Positions 37,164 to 46,036 of a stretch of 63,861 bases of DNA are shown here, piece by piece (positions within the stretch are counted from its first letter, which is position 1; the number at the start of each line of letters is the position of its first letter). A program made the position numbers and the translations under genes. Origin of the DNA: Hyphomonadaceae bacterium UBA7672 (GTDB lineage: Bacteria; Pseudomonadota; Alphaproteobacteria; Caulobacterales; Hyphomonadaceae); assembly GCA_002483135.1 (NCBI GenBank), contig DLHI01000007.1, positions 505,918-569,778 on the forward strand, given 5' to 3'. The notes under the pieces are model-generated. The model worked only from the letters and a program-made list of their open reading frames with translations. It was not told the DNA's origin and did no database searches.

Positions 37164-37637
37164 ATGTCCACAGCGGAGGGCTCTGGCCCGTTGGAGACGA
37201 AGAACCCCACACTCGCCGACCAGCATGTCGGAAGAAAGCTCCGCTGGCGCCGGCAGGAGCTGAACCTGTCGCAGCAGGAGCTTGCCGACCGGCTGGGCGT
37301 GACCTTCCAGCAGATCCAGAAATACGAGCGCGGCGCCAACCGCGTGTCGGCGGGCCGGTTGTTCGACCTGGCGCAGGTGCTGGAAACGCGGATCGCATAT
37401 TTCTACGATGGGCTGGATGTCGTCTCGGCCGCCGCTGCCCGTCGCGGTGCTGCGGAAGATGCGGCCGAATTCACCGGGCAGCTTGATCGGGAATCGGTCG
37501 ATCTGCTGATCGCTTTCCAGAAGATCGAAGACCCCGAAGTCCGAAAGGCGATCCTCGCCAGCGTCAAGAAACAGGCCAGGCAGATTCCGGCCGCGAAGGG
37601 TCGCGCCAAGCCTAAGGCCCGCTCATCCAGGAGTTGA
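37164..37637 (+). CDS. XRE-family helix-turn-helix regulator upstream of metK
   Basis: 157 residues. The HTH_3 domain (about 22-77) has VGRKLRWRRQELNLSQQELADRLGVTFQQIQKYERG, followed by a helical region and a basic Lys/Arg/Ala tail (KGRAKPKARSSRS). Its position between lnt and metK is common in alphaproteobacteria, so a role in methyl-cycle or cell-envelope control is suspected. A perfect CATATAAAG/CTTTATATG palindrome 30 bp past its stop, ahead of metK, is the natural candidate operator. I know no characterised target for this orthologue. Short gap (32 bp) to lnt suggests co-transcription. Confidence 0.9.
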   Translation: MSTAEGSGPLETKNPTLADQHVGRKLRWRRQELNLSQQELADRLGVTFQQIQKYERGANRVSAGRLFDLAQVLETRIAYFYDGLDVVSAAAARRGAAEDAAEFTGQLDRESVDLLIAFQKIEDPEVRKAILASVKKQARQIPAAKGRAKPKARSSRS

Positions 37638-37666
37638 GCCCGGGCGCCAGACAGCCGTCCGGAAAT

Positions 37667-37688
37667 CATATAAAGCTTTCTTTATATG
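37667..37688. promoter_or_regulatory. Perfect AT-rich palindrome upstream of metK (candidate operator)
   Basis: CATATAAAG (37667-37675), a CTTT spacer, then CTTTATATG (37680-37688). Nine-base arms match exactly, in a GC-rich genome where AT-rich symmetry stands out. It lies 70 bp before the metK GTG, where an operator would act. No T-run follows, so it is not a standard terminator. The binding protein could be the adjacent XRE regulator or an ArsR-type SahR-like methyl-cycle repressor. Confidence 0.6.
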
Positions 37689-37757
37689 CCGGGTGCGGGT
37701 AGGGAGCTTTTCTCAGGCCCTTTGGCTGGCCTTTTGAGTTGTCGCGAGGAGACCGGC

Positions 37758-38951
37758 GTGGCGCGTTCGAATTACCTTTTCACCAGCGAGAGCGTGTCCG
37801 AAGGACACCCCGACAAGGTCAGCGACCGTATCTCCGACGAGGTTGTCGACCTCTATTATCGCGCCACGATCGAGCAGGGGCTTGATGTCTGGGCGCTGCG
37901 CTGCGCCGCCGAGACGCTGGTCACGACCAACCGCGTGGTGATCGCAGGCGAATTTCGCGGCACGGACGCCGTCACGAAGGACCTGATTGCTCACCACACG
38001 CGCATGGCCATCAAGGACATCGGCTACGATCAGGACGGCTTTTCCTGGCGCAATGCGGACATCGAAGTGCTGCTGCACGGCCAGTCCGAACACATTGCCC
38101 AAGGCGTTGACGCCTCAGGCAACAAGGAAGAGGGCGCGGGCGACCAGGGCATCATGTTCGGCTATGCGACGAACGAGACCCCGGAACTGATGCCGGCGCC
38201 GATCCAGTATTCGCACCGCATTCTCAAGCTGCTGGCCGATGCGCGCCATTCGGGCAAGGAAAAGACGCTCGCCCCCGACGCCAAGAGCCAGGTCACCGTG
38301 CGCTACGAGAACGGCAAGCCGAAGGAAGCCGTCTCCATCGTGCTCTCGACCCAGCACACCGATGAGAAGCAGACCTCCGAAGACATCCGGAAGATCGTCG
38401 AGCCGTATATCCGCAAGGCGCTCGGCGATGCGCTGCCGATCGCCAAGAACTGCGTCTGGCACATCAATCCGACGGGCAAGTTTGTCATCGGCGGACCCGA
38501 TGGCGACTGCGGCCTCACCGGCCGCAAGATCATCGTCGACACCTACGGCGGTGCAGCCCCGCACGGCGGCGGCGCCTTCTCGGGCAAGGACCCGACCAAG
38601 GTTGACCGCTCTGCCGCCTACGCCGCCCGTTATCTCGCCAAGAACGTGGTCGCCGCCGGGCTGGCGGATCGCTGTGTGATCCAGCTTTCCTACGCGATTG
38701 GCGTGCCTGAGCCGCTGTCGATCTACGCCAACTGCGATGGCACTGAGAAGTGCGATCTCGCCAAGCTCGAGAAGCGCCTGGGTGAGGTGATGGACCTGCG
38801 TCCGCGAGGCATCCGCACGCATCTTGATCTCAACAAGCCGATCTATGCGCGCACGAGCGCCTACGGCCATTTCGGGCGCGAGCCGGACGCCGACGGCGGT
38901 TTCTCCTGGGAGAAGACGGACCTTGTCGGCGCACTCAAGGATCTCGCCTAG
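37758..38951 (+). CDS. metK: S-adenosylmethionine synthetase
   Basis: 397 residues from GTG 37758 (CGAGGAGA upstream); the in-frame extension to 37686 lacks MetK similarity. Makes SAM from methionine and ATP. FTSESVSEGHPDKVSDRIS (N-terminal ATP/Mg site), GAGDQGIMFGYA, and GGGAFSGKDPTKVDRSAAY (P-loop-like) are the signature motifs. SAM feeds MiaB upstream and other methylation. No SAM riboswitch was recognised in the 120 bp leader, so control is likely by protein binding to the palindrome at 37667. Confidence 0.97.
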   Translation: MARSNYLFTSESVSEGHPDKVSDRISDEVVDLYYRATIEQGLDVWALRCAAETLVTTNRVVIAGEFRGTDAVTKDLIAHHTRMAIKDIGYDQDGFSWRNADIEVLLHGQSEHIAQGVDASGNKEEGAGDQGIMFGYATNETPELMPAPIQYSHRILKLLADARHSGKEKTLAPDAKSQVTVRYENGKPKEAVSIVLSTQHTDEKQTSEDIRKIVEPYIRKALGDALPIAKNCVWHINPTGKFVIGGPDGDCGLTGRKIIVDTYGGAAPHGGGAFSGKDPTKVDRSAAYAARYLAKNVVAAGLADRCVIQLSYAIGVPEPLSIYANCDGTEKCDLAKLEKRLGEVMDLRPRGIRTHLDLNKPIYARTSAYGHFGREPDADGGFSWEKTDLVGALKDLA

Positions 38952-39119
38952 GTCCTGCGCGGCGGACTGTCGCTGACCGCAGATTTGCTGGAAACAGGCT
39001 TTCCGCATTCGTCGGAGAGCGCGCGGGAAAGCGCTTTGCGTTCAGATGTCTGGCGCGTCGAATTGTAGGATGGAGCCCGTCAGGAATGGCGGGGTCCGGG
39101 GCTGGGCCCATTATGCCCG

Positions 39120-40475
39120 ATGGATCCGCAGGACGCCCTGGATGAACCCGCACCGGATGGCGCACGATGCGCCGCATGCGGGCAGGCCGGCCTTGCACAC
39201 GATGCCCTCGCAAAGGACGCTCCCGCAAAGGGCGCCTGTGAACAGGCTGAGCTGGCAAGCATCGCATGGCGCCAGCGCGCGCATGCAGCCCAACTGCCGC
39301 CCGATGGCGGCTGGTCAACCTGGCTGTTCATGGGCGGGCGTGGCGCGGGCAAGACACGCGCGGGCGCCGAATGGATCGCCGATCTTGCAGCCCGTAATCC
39401 CGGCAGCCGGTTCGCGCTGATCGCGCCGACAGAACACGATCTGCGCGAGGTCATGATCGAAGGCGTCTCGGGCCTGCTGAGCCTGCCGGATCGCGATCCG
39501 CCGAAATACAACAGTTCGCGCCGGCGGCTTGCATGGGCCAACGGCTCCATCGCGCACGGATTTTCCGCTGAGGAGCCCGAGCGCCTGCGCGGGCCACAAT
39601 TCGATGCTGCATGGGCGGACGAGTTCTGCGTCTGGAAGCGGGCCGACTATGTGCTCAGCACCCTGCGCCTTGCCCTGCGGCGAGGGGCTGCGCCACAGCT
39701 CATGGTGACGACCACGCCGCGGCGTCGGGCGAGCCTGGAAAGTCTGATGGCCGAGTCGACGTGCGTGATCACGCGGGCCAGCACGGAGGCCAACGCGGCC
39801 AACCTGTCGAAGGATTTCCTCCAGACCATCATGACACTCTACGACGGCACCGACCTGATCGAGCAGGAAGTGCTGGGCAAGCTGATCGACGGCGATGGGG
39901 TGATGTGGCGGCGGGAAGACTTCGTCCAAGCGCGAGGTGCGGCCCCGGAGAAGCTGGAGCGCGTGTTCGTCGCGGTCGATCCGCCGGCAGGCGCAGAGGT
40001 GGGGCGGCAGGGATCGGCTTGCGGCATCGTTGTCGCCGCGATTGCCGGTGGGGTGGTCTACGTGCTTGCAGACCGGTCGGTGCTGGGTCTCAAGCCGGAG
40101 GGCTGGACCAGCCGTGTTGTCGGTGTCGCCCGGGAATTTGGCGCCGCAGAGATCGTCGCGGAGTGCAACCAGGGTGGCGACATGGTTGAGACGCTGCTGC
40201 GGCAGGCGGGTCCGCCCTGCCGCCTGCGCCTGGTGCGCGCCGCAGATGGCAAGCGTGCGCGCGCCCAGCCGGTCTACCAAGCCTACGAGCATGGCCGGGT
40301 GAAGCACTGTGGACGTTTTCCCGAGCTCGAAGAGCAGCTCATCGCCCTGGGGCAGGGGGAGGGCGGCCCATACGATCGCGCCGATGCGTTGGTCTGGGCG
40401 GTCACTGAGCTGCTGCTGCGGCCGCCCGCCGCTCGCCCCAGGATTGAGTCACTGGTGTTGGGTGGACGTCGTTGA
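39120..40475 (+). CDS. Orphan gene-transfer-agent/phage-type terminase large subunit
   Basis: 451 residues. An ATP-driven DNA packaging motor protein. Walker A FMGGRGAGKTRAGAEW (residues 70-85), Walker B AAWADEFCVWK with Asp167-Glu168, the coupling motif TTTP (197-200), and a C-terminal RNase H-like nuclease beginning VFVAVDPPAG (Asp287) and closing with YDRADALVWAVTELLL. The LPPDGGWSTWLFMGGRGAGKT run strongly resembles the Rhodobacter GTA terminase. All catalytic residues are intact. No portal, capsid, head-tail or tail genes lie on either side: metK is upstream and a TonB receptor downstream. The N-terminal ~50 residues (Cys/Ala-rich) differ from the usual GTA leader. No strong ribosome site precedes the ATG. 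Confidence 0.9.
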   Translation: MDPQDALDEPAPDGARCAACGQAGLAHDALAKDAPAKGACEQAELASIAWRQRAHAAQLPPDGGWSTWLFMGGRGAGKTRAGAEWIADLAARNPGSRFALIAPTEHDLREVMIEGVSGLLSLPDRDPPKYNSSRRRLAWANGSIAHGFSAEEPERLRGPQFDAAWADEFCVWKRADYVLSTLRLALRRGAAPQLMVTTTPRRRASLESLMAESTCVITRASTEANAANLSKDFLQTIMTLYDGTDLIEQEVLGKLIDGDGVMWRREDFVQARGAAPEKLERVFVAVDPPAGAEVGRQGSACGIVVAAIAGGVVYVLADRSVLGLKPEGWTSRVVGVAREFGAAEIVAECNQGGDMVETLLRQAGPPCRLRLVRAADGKRARAQPVYQAYEHGRVKHCGRFPELEEQLIALGQGEGGPYDRADALVWAVTELLLRPPAARPRIESLVLGGRR

Positions 40476-40828
40476 GGCCGAACTGGGCACTTCTGATGTG
40501 GACTCGCCACGTCAGCCGGCAAGAATTTGCCACAATGCCGGACCGTGTCTCGCGCCTCGCCCGAGACACAGGCGATACTGTTGGAAAATCCTGCCTGCCG
40601 TTGGGAAAGCTGATGCAGAAATGCTTCAGTATCTGGCATGTTTGCGAAATATCCTTCGGCGGGTCCGCGCGGCAATTGACCTGTGAAAGTTTATGACGGG
40701 AATGTGTCCCATCCGCGGGAACCCACAGGGCGTCGGCATACGCCCCGCTGAGGAGACAGCGGCTGGGCGTGCACAGGCGCCTAGTGGGTCAGGCACTTAG
40801 ATCAGTATCAACGAGGGGATTTTTCATC
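40476..40828. other. Intergenic region between terminase and TonB receptor
   Basis: 353 bp. It is where a portal gene would sit in a GTA cluster, but no portal-like reading frame is visible. It should contain the receptor promoter; I see a TTGACC-like hexamer at 40676 without a good -10 partner. No riboswitch or Fur-type box was recognised. Confidence 0.4.
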
Positions 40829-43825
40829 TTGAAAACAAATGCGAAAGCGCACCTTTTGCGCACAACGCTGCTTGCCGCACTTTGTGTTGCGCCAGGCATG
40901 GTCTCGAACGCCTTGGCTCAGGAAACGGCAGCCGGCGACGACGTGGTTATCATCACGGGCACGCGCATCACGGCTCCGGGCGTTGAATCGTCCAGCCCGA
41001 TCACATCGGTCGGTGCTGAAGAGATCGCTCTCCAGCAGCAGCCTGAGGTCGAGAAGGTCCTTCGCCTGCTGCCGATGACGATCCCGGGCGACGGCCAGAA
41101 CGTCAACAACGGGACGGCCGGCGCCGCCACCGTCAACCTTCGCGGCCTTGGCCCGCAGCGCGGCCTTCTGCTGATCGATGGCCAGCGCCTGACGCCGTAC
41201 GACTACAACGGCCGCGTGGACACTCAGGCGATCCCGACCGCCCTGCTTGAGCGCATTGACATCGTCACGGGTGGCGCGTCCGCCACCTACGGTTCGGACG
41301 CCATGTCCGGCGCCATCAACTTCATCACCAAGCGCGATTTCCAGGGCGTGTCCCTCAACGTTGATCGCTCGATCACCGGCGAAGACGATGGCGAGATCGT
41401 TTCGACCTCGCTCACCATGGGCGCCAACCTCGATGATGGCCGCGGCAACGTGGTCATGAGCTTCAACTACTCGGACCGCGATGGCGTCCAGGGCGGCGCT
41501 CGTCCGCTCGGCCAGCTCGGCATCGTCACCGCCGACGGTAGCGGCTACTCCGACTTCCTCGCCGGCAACGCCCCGACACCGCCCGCCGACCCTCTCTGCC
41601 AGGGCGAAAATGCGGTTGCCGCTGGTGGCTCAACCACGACGACGCCGACCCGCCTTGCCATCTTCGGCGCATCCGGCCTCGGCCAGGTCCGCACGAACGG
41701 TACGCTGGGCGCGAACTGCTCCGTGTTCAACTTCAACCCGTACAACTACTATCAGACCCCGCAGGAGCGTTTCGGCGCGACGGCGCTCGGTCACTACACG
41801 ATCGACGAGCACTTCGAGGCCTATGGCCGCGCGAGCTTCAGCCAGGTCAACGTGACGCAGCAGGTTGCTCCGTCGGGCATCTTCGCGAACAACTTCTGGA
41901 CGCCGCTCGGCAACCCCTTCATCTCGGCTTCGCAGCAAGCTGCGATCATTACGCAAGCTGAAGCTGACCGTATTGGCGGCACCCTCATCCAGGGCGCCCG
42001 CTCGAACGCCGCCGCGAACTGGACCGACCTCGACTCCAGCGGCACCGTCACGGCTGCCGATGATCTGCGGATCGTCTACCGCCGCCGTACTACGGAATTC
42101 GGGCCTCGCTCCACCTCGTACGACAACTCCTGGTTCCAGCTGGTTGGCGGCCTGCGTGGCGAGATCGTTCCGGACTGGGACTACGACGTCAGCTTCTCGC
42201 ACGGCGAGTCGCACCAGACCCGCACCAGCGCCGGTTACACCAACCTGGCGAACATCGCGAACGCCCTCGATGCTGTCTCGGCAACGGCATGCCGCAATGG
42301 CGATCCGACCTGCGTCCCGCTGAACCTGTTCGGCACGGGCGCCGGCATCACGCCGGCGATGGCGGGCTATTCGAGCGCCACTGCTCTGGAAGATCGCGTC
42401 TACACGCAGGACATCCTGCAAGGTAACGTCAGCGGCTATCTCGCCGACTTCCGCACGCCGTGGGCCACAAGCGGCCTCGCAGTCAGCCTGGGCGCGGAAT
42501 ACCGTGAAGAGAGCGGCGGCACGACGCCGGACGAATGCCTCAAGTTGGCTCCGACCAGCTGCCTCGGCGGCGCCGGCGGCAACGTCCTCCCGATCGAGGG
42601 CGGTTTCTCATCGTACGAATACTACGGCGAAGCCATCCTGCCGCTCGCGTCGGATATGCCGTTCATCAAGTCGCTCGATCTCGAAGTCGGCTATCGTTAC
42701 GCTGACTACGATCCGTCTGGCGGCACCGACACCTACAAGTACGGCATCAGCTGGGCTCCGGTGGAAAGCCTGCGCTTCCGCGCCATGATCCAGCAAGCCG
42801 TTCGCGCCCCGAACGTCGGCGAGATTGCCTCGCCCCGCACCTCGGGCCTCGACAACGCGGTCAGCGATCCGTGCTCGATCACCAACGCCGTGGCGTTGGG
42901 CACAAACGCAACGCTCGTCGCTCGCTGCATCAGCACGGGTATGACAGCCGGTCAGGTCGGTACGGTCGAAGATATCACGGCCGGCCAGATCAATGCGTTC
43001 TTCGGAACGAACCTGGCGGCGCTGCCCCAGCCGGAAACGGCTGACACGACAACGTTCGGCATGGTGTGGACCCCCGACTTCGGTCTCGACATGATCTCGA
43101 ACGTCACCGTGGCGGTCGACTACTACGACATCACGATCGACGACTACATCAACTCCGCCCCGGCTCAGGGCGTGCTCGACGGTTGCTATGTTCTTGGCCA
43201 GGTCGACCAGTGCGCCAAGATCCAGCGCGTTGGCGGCAACCTGACCAACGACGGCTCGGGCGTTGTCCTGCTGTTCGAAAACCTGCAATACATCACGGCT
43301 GAAGGCATCGAAGTCGCCGCCAGCTTCGATGTTGACCTGGGCGCCATGGGCGACCTCGCGGTCACCTTCAACGGCAACCACTACCTGACCAACGAGTTCT
43401 CCTCGTACTCGAACCTGCCGGTCGTGGACTGCAAGGGTTACTTCTCCTCCAGCTGCGGCGCCAACTTCGGCACGCCTCTGGCTGAAACCCGCTGGATCCA
43501 GCGCACGCTCTGGAACTTTGGTGCACTGGGGCAGGACTTCCAGGTCGGCTACCTGTGGCGCCACATCGGCGAAGTCACGTCGGATGTTCCGATCTTCGCC
43601 GACTTCCAGACCATCGACGCGATGGACTACATCGACCTCACGGGCGCATGGAACGTCAACGATACCACGAAACTGTCGGTCGGCGTCACCAACCTGTTCG
43701 AGGAAGATCCGCCGGTCGTCGGCAACGAAGCCGCCGATACTGCGAACAACTCACTCAACACTTTCCCGAGCACCTACGACGCTCTGGGTCGCGTGTTCAG
43801 CATCGGCCTCAACGTCCGCTTCTAG
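40829..43825 (+). CDS. TonB-dependent outer-membrane receptor
   Basis: 998 residues from a TTG at 40829, ten bases after GAGGGG; the in-frame GTG at 40769 would disrupt the signal peptide. The signal peptide ends near NALAQ (about residue 31), then DDVVIITGTRI as a TonB-box-like start, a plug domain with VNLRGLGPQRGLLLIDGQR and GASATYGSDAMSGAINFITKR, and a long 22-strand barrel ending in FSIGLNVRF. The barrel has paired Cys (DPCSITNAV, VARCIS; DGCYVLGQVDQCAK), suggesting surface-loop disulfides. Such CirA/FecA-like receptors of Caulobacterales import sugars, peptides or chelates; no siderophore or cobalamin genes sit here. Codon use is strongly biased to C-ending codons, consistent with high expression. 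A strong terminator follows. Confidence 0.94.
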   Translation: MKTNAKAHLLRTTLLAALCVAPGMVSNALAQETAAGDDVVIITGTRITAPGVESSSPITSVGAEEIALQQQPEVEKVLRLLPMTIPGDGQNVNNGTAGAATVNLRGLGPQRGLLLIDGQRLTPYDYNGRVDTQAIPTALLERIDIVTGGASATYGSDAMSGAINFITKRDFQGVSLNVDRSITGEDDGEIVSTSLTMGANLDDGRGNVVMSFNYSDRDGVQGGARPLGQLGIVTADGSGYSDFLAGNAPTPPADPLCQGENAVAAGGSTTTTPTRLAIFGASGLGQVRTNGTLGANCSVFNFNPYNYYQTPQERFGATALGHYTIDEHFEAYGRASFSQVNVTQQVAPSGIFANNFWTPLGNPFISASQQAAIITQAEADRIGGTLIQGARSNAAANWTDLDSSGTVTAADDLRIVYRRRTTEFGPRSTSYDNSWFQLVGGLRGEIVPDWDYDVSFSHGESHQTRTSAGYTNLANIANALDAVSATACRNGDPTCVPLNLFGTGAGITPAMAGYSSATALEDRVYTQDILQGNVSGYLADFRTPWATSGLAVSLGAEYREESGGTTPDECLKLAPTSCLGGAGGNVLPIEGGFSSYEYYGEAILPLASDMPFIKSLDLEVGYRYADYDPSGGTDTYKYGISWAPVESLRFRAMIQQAVRAPNVGEIASPRTSGLDNAVSDPCSITNAVALGTNATLVARCISTGMTAGQVGTVEDITAGQINAFFGTNLAALPQPETADTTTFGMVWTPDFGLDMISNVTVAVDYYDITIDDYINSAPAQGVLDGCYVLGQVDQCAKIQRVGGNLTNDGSGVVLLFENLQYITAEGIEVAASFDVDLGAMGDLAVTFNGNHYLTNEFSSYSNLPVVDCKGYFSSSCGANFGTPLAETRWIQRTLWNFGALGQDFQVGYLWRHIGEVTSDVPIFADFQTIDAMDYIDLTGAWNVNDTTKLSVGVTNLFEEDPPVVGNEAADTANNSLNTFPSTYDALGRVFSIGLNVRF

Positions 43826-43849
43826 TCGCGGACCGAGACCACAAGCTTT

Positions 43850-43884
43850 GGCGGCGGACCCACAAGGTCCGCCGCCTTTGTTTT
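43850..43884 (+). terminator. Rho-independent terminator of the TonB receptor
   Basis: 11 bp perfect stem GGCGGCGGACC / GGTCCGCCGCC around a CACAA loop, followed by TTTGTTTT. It ends 24 bp after the receptor stop. Confidence 0.92.
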
Positions 43885-43961
43885 GCGGGGGCAGCCCCGC
43901 GGACTCCCCACGGAAGATGCGGCCCTTCGGCAACCGCATCAGGTCAGGCCATGGGACAGGT

Positions 43962-45227
43962 ATGAATACGGTAGACCAGATGGTGGCGGCCGCAGATCGC
44001 GCCGTGCAGGCGCAGCGCTGGGTCGAGGCCGAGCAGTTGTGGGGCGATGTTCTGCGCCTTTCGCCAGGACATCCGCGCGCGCTCTACAGCCTCGGTATGC
44101 ATGCGTTCCAGCGCAACGACCTGCAGGGCGCCAAGGTGTTGCTGGAGCGGTCGCGGGCCGTGGCTCCCGGCTTCCTGCCCACGTTGAATGCACTGGCTGT
44201 GGTGTATGGCAGGCTGGGGGATGGCCCTGCGGAGATCGATGCGATCGATGCTGCGCTGGCAATCGAACCCTATTTCCTGCCCGGACTGGTGGCAAAGGCC
44301 GTCTGGCTTGAGCGCCATTCGACACCGGCTGCAGCGGCCACGATGTATCGCAATGTCATGCGCGTTGCGCCCGCTGAGGCGAACTGGCCCGCCACATTGC
44401 GAGCCCAGCTGCTGCATGCGCGCGACGTCGTTGATCGTCACGCGCGCGCCTATGAGGCGTATCTCAACGAACAGCTCGCGTCCCTCAGCGGCGACCTGCC
44501 TGCGGCGGCGGCCGAACGCTGGCGCGAGGCGGCCTCCATAATGGCGGGACGCACCAAACCCTACGTGTCCGATTCCAATCAGCTTGGCGTGCCGCGCTTG
44601 CCCGCCATCCCTTTTTATGACCGCTCGATGTTTCCCTGGGCGCAGGAGCTGGAGGCGAGCACCACCGCGATACGTGAGGAGCTTGAGGCGGCGCTGGCGA
44701 AGGAGCGGGGCGAATTCGCTCCCTACATCGCCTACCGGCCTGGCGACCCGGTCAACCAGTGGGCCGAGCTCAATCACTCGAAGCGCTGGAGTCACTATTC
44801 GTTGTGGCGTGGCGGTGCGCCTGACGAGGCCCATCTTGCCGCCTGTCCGAAGACGCGCGCTGCGCTAGAGGCGGTCGACATGGCCTCGATTGAGGGTCTT
44901 TGCCCAAACGCCATGTTCTCGGCGCTGGCGCCGCACACCGAGATACCGCCGCATACAGGCGAGACAAATGCACGCCTCGTCGTGCACCTGCCGCTGATCG
45001 TGCCGCCGAAGTGCACCTATCGCGTTGGTTTTGAGAGGCGCGAGTGGAGAGTGGGGGAGATACTTGTGTTCGACGATACGCTCGAACACATGGCGCGCAA
45101 CGACAGTGACGAGATCCGTGTCGTGCTGATTTTCGATATCTGGAATCCGCTAATCCCGGTCGCGGAGCGCGAGATGGTGCGCCGGTTAGCGACGGCTGCG
45201 CGCAAATTTGCCGAACTGCCGGCTTGA
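43962..45227 (+). CDS. TPR protein with aspartyl/asparaginyl beta-hydroxylase domain
   Basis: 421 residues from ATG 43962 (GGACAGG before it). Residues ~1-120 contain three TPR-like helix pairs, including SPGHPRALYSLGMHAFQRNDL and LPTLNALAVVYGRLGD. The C-terminal half is a 2-oxoglutarate/Fe(II) hydroxylase of the LpxO/AspH type: LAPHTEIPPHTGETNARLVVHLPLIVP holds the first metal His and surrounding motif, and WRVGEILVFDDTLEHMARN the distal His, with IRVVLIFDIW (Arg for 2-oxoglutarate). The substrate may be a protein or lipid side chain. It follows the TonB receptor with 136 bp and a terminator between them, so common regulation is not certain. Confidence 0.88.
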   Translation: MNTVDQMVAAADRAVQAQRWVEAEQLWGDVLRLSPGHPRALYSLGMHAFQRNDLQGAKVLLERSRAVAPGFLPTLNALAVVYGRLGDGPAEIDAIDAALAIEPYFLPGLVAKAVWLERHSTPAAAATMYRNVMRVAPAEANWPATLRAQLLHARDVVDRHARAYEAYLNEQLASLSGDLPAAAAERWREAASIMAGRTKPYVSDSNQLGVPRLPAIPFYDRSMFPWAQELEASTTAIREELEAALAKERGEFAPYIAYRPGDPVNQWAELNHSKRWSHYSLWRGGAPDEAHLAACPKTRAALEAVDMASIEGLCPNAMFSALAPHTEIPPHTGETNARLVVHLPLIVPPKCTYRVGFERREWRVGEILVFDDTLEHMARNDSDEIRVVLIFDIWNPLIPVAEREMVRRLATAARKFAELPA

Positions 45228-45245
45228 ACACCCAGCGACGGCAGC

Positions 45246-45974
45246 TCAGTCGCCGATGGCGTGCAGGGCGCTGCCGCGTTCGTGGAGCCAGGTGCGCGCC
45301 TCGCGCCAGTCGGGATAGCAACGCTCCACCTGCTTCCAGAAGCGGGTGGAGTGGTTCATCTCCTTGAGGTGGGCAACCTCGTGGGCGGCGACATAGTCGA
45401 GCGCGAAGGGTGGGGCGCAGACGAGGCGCCAGGTGAAGTTGAGCCGGCCTTCGGACGAGCACGAGCCCCAGCGCGAGCGCATGTCCTTGATGGCGATGGA
45501 TCTGGCCTGGACCTTCAGCGTCTCGGAGTGGATAGCGACCCGCTCGGCGAAGTCGATCCGGGCGGCGGCGCGCAGGAAGGCGCGGACCTTGTCGGAGAAA
45601 GCCTCGCGGGGACCGGGCACGAGGATGAGGGGCGTCGGGGCCGAGGTCCGGTCGATCCGGACGGCGCGGCCGCCCTCGGCCTGCTTGAGGCGGTGGATGA
45701 CCCCGCGCAGGGGAATATAGACGCCGGGTCTAAATTGGATGGGCGGCGGAAGGGCCCCGAGCCGTTCGGCAATCCAGTCAACACGTTCGGTTGCAAAGGA
45801 AATTGCATCGAGCGCATGGCGGGCGGCGGGCGCCGTTGCGACAGCCTCGCGGGCCATCGCGTCTATCCTTACGGAAACCCGGCGGGCGCGGCTGTCGATG
45901 TGCACCCGCACAGGCACAGAAGCACCTGATTTCGCTATCAAAAAAACCCGGGGATGGGATTCCGCGATGACCAT
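45246..45974 (-). CDS. YgjP-like metallopeptidase (DUF45, SprT-related)
   Basis: 242 residues. The C-terminal zinc peptidase signature is AAHEVAHLKEMNHSTRFWKQVERCYP, with HExxH plus the downstream His typical of YgjP/DUF45. RSRWGSCSSEGRLNFTWRL is the other conserved block. The N-terminal half is a beta-rich domain that precedes the peptidase in all members. E. coli YgjP is poorly characterised, so biological role is unknown. ATG 45974 has no good ribosome site, and a later start is possible. The gene is convergent with the hydroxylase, 18 bp apart. Confidence 0.9.
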   Translation of the reverse strand: MVIAESHPRVFLIAKSGASVPVRVHIDSRARRVSVRIDAMAREAVATAPAARHALDAISFATERVDWIAERLGALPPPIQFRPGVYIPLRGVIHRLKQAEGGRAVRIDRTSAPTPLILVPGPREAFSDKVRAFLRAAARIDFAERVAIHSETLKVQARSIAIKDMRSRWGSCSSEGRLNFTWRLVCAPPFALDYVAAHEVAHLKEMNHSTRFWKQVERCYPDWREARTWLHERGSALHAIGD

Positions 45975-46036
45975 GCTAAGGGGTATCGTCCTGGCGACTG
46001 CGAAGCAACATGACCCATCGAGGGGGACTAACTAAA

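Noticed and set aside
37638..37757. SAM riboswitch upstream of metK
   Set aside because: I could not fit the conserved SAM-II or SAM-V core to the leader. The only clear structure is the AT-rich palindrome, which looks like a protein operator.
39120..45227. Prophage or genomic island
   Set aside because: Only the terminase is phage-like; there is no integrase, tRNA target, direct repeat or composition break, and the flanking genes are chromosomal.
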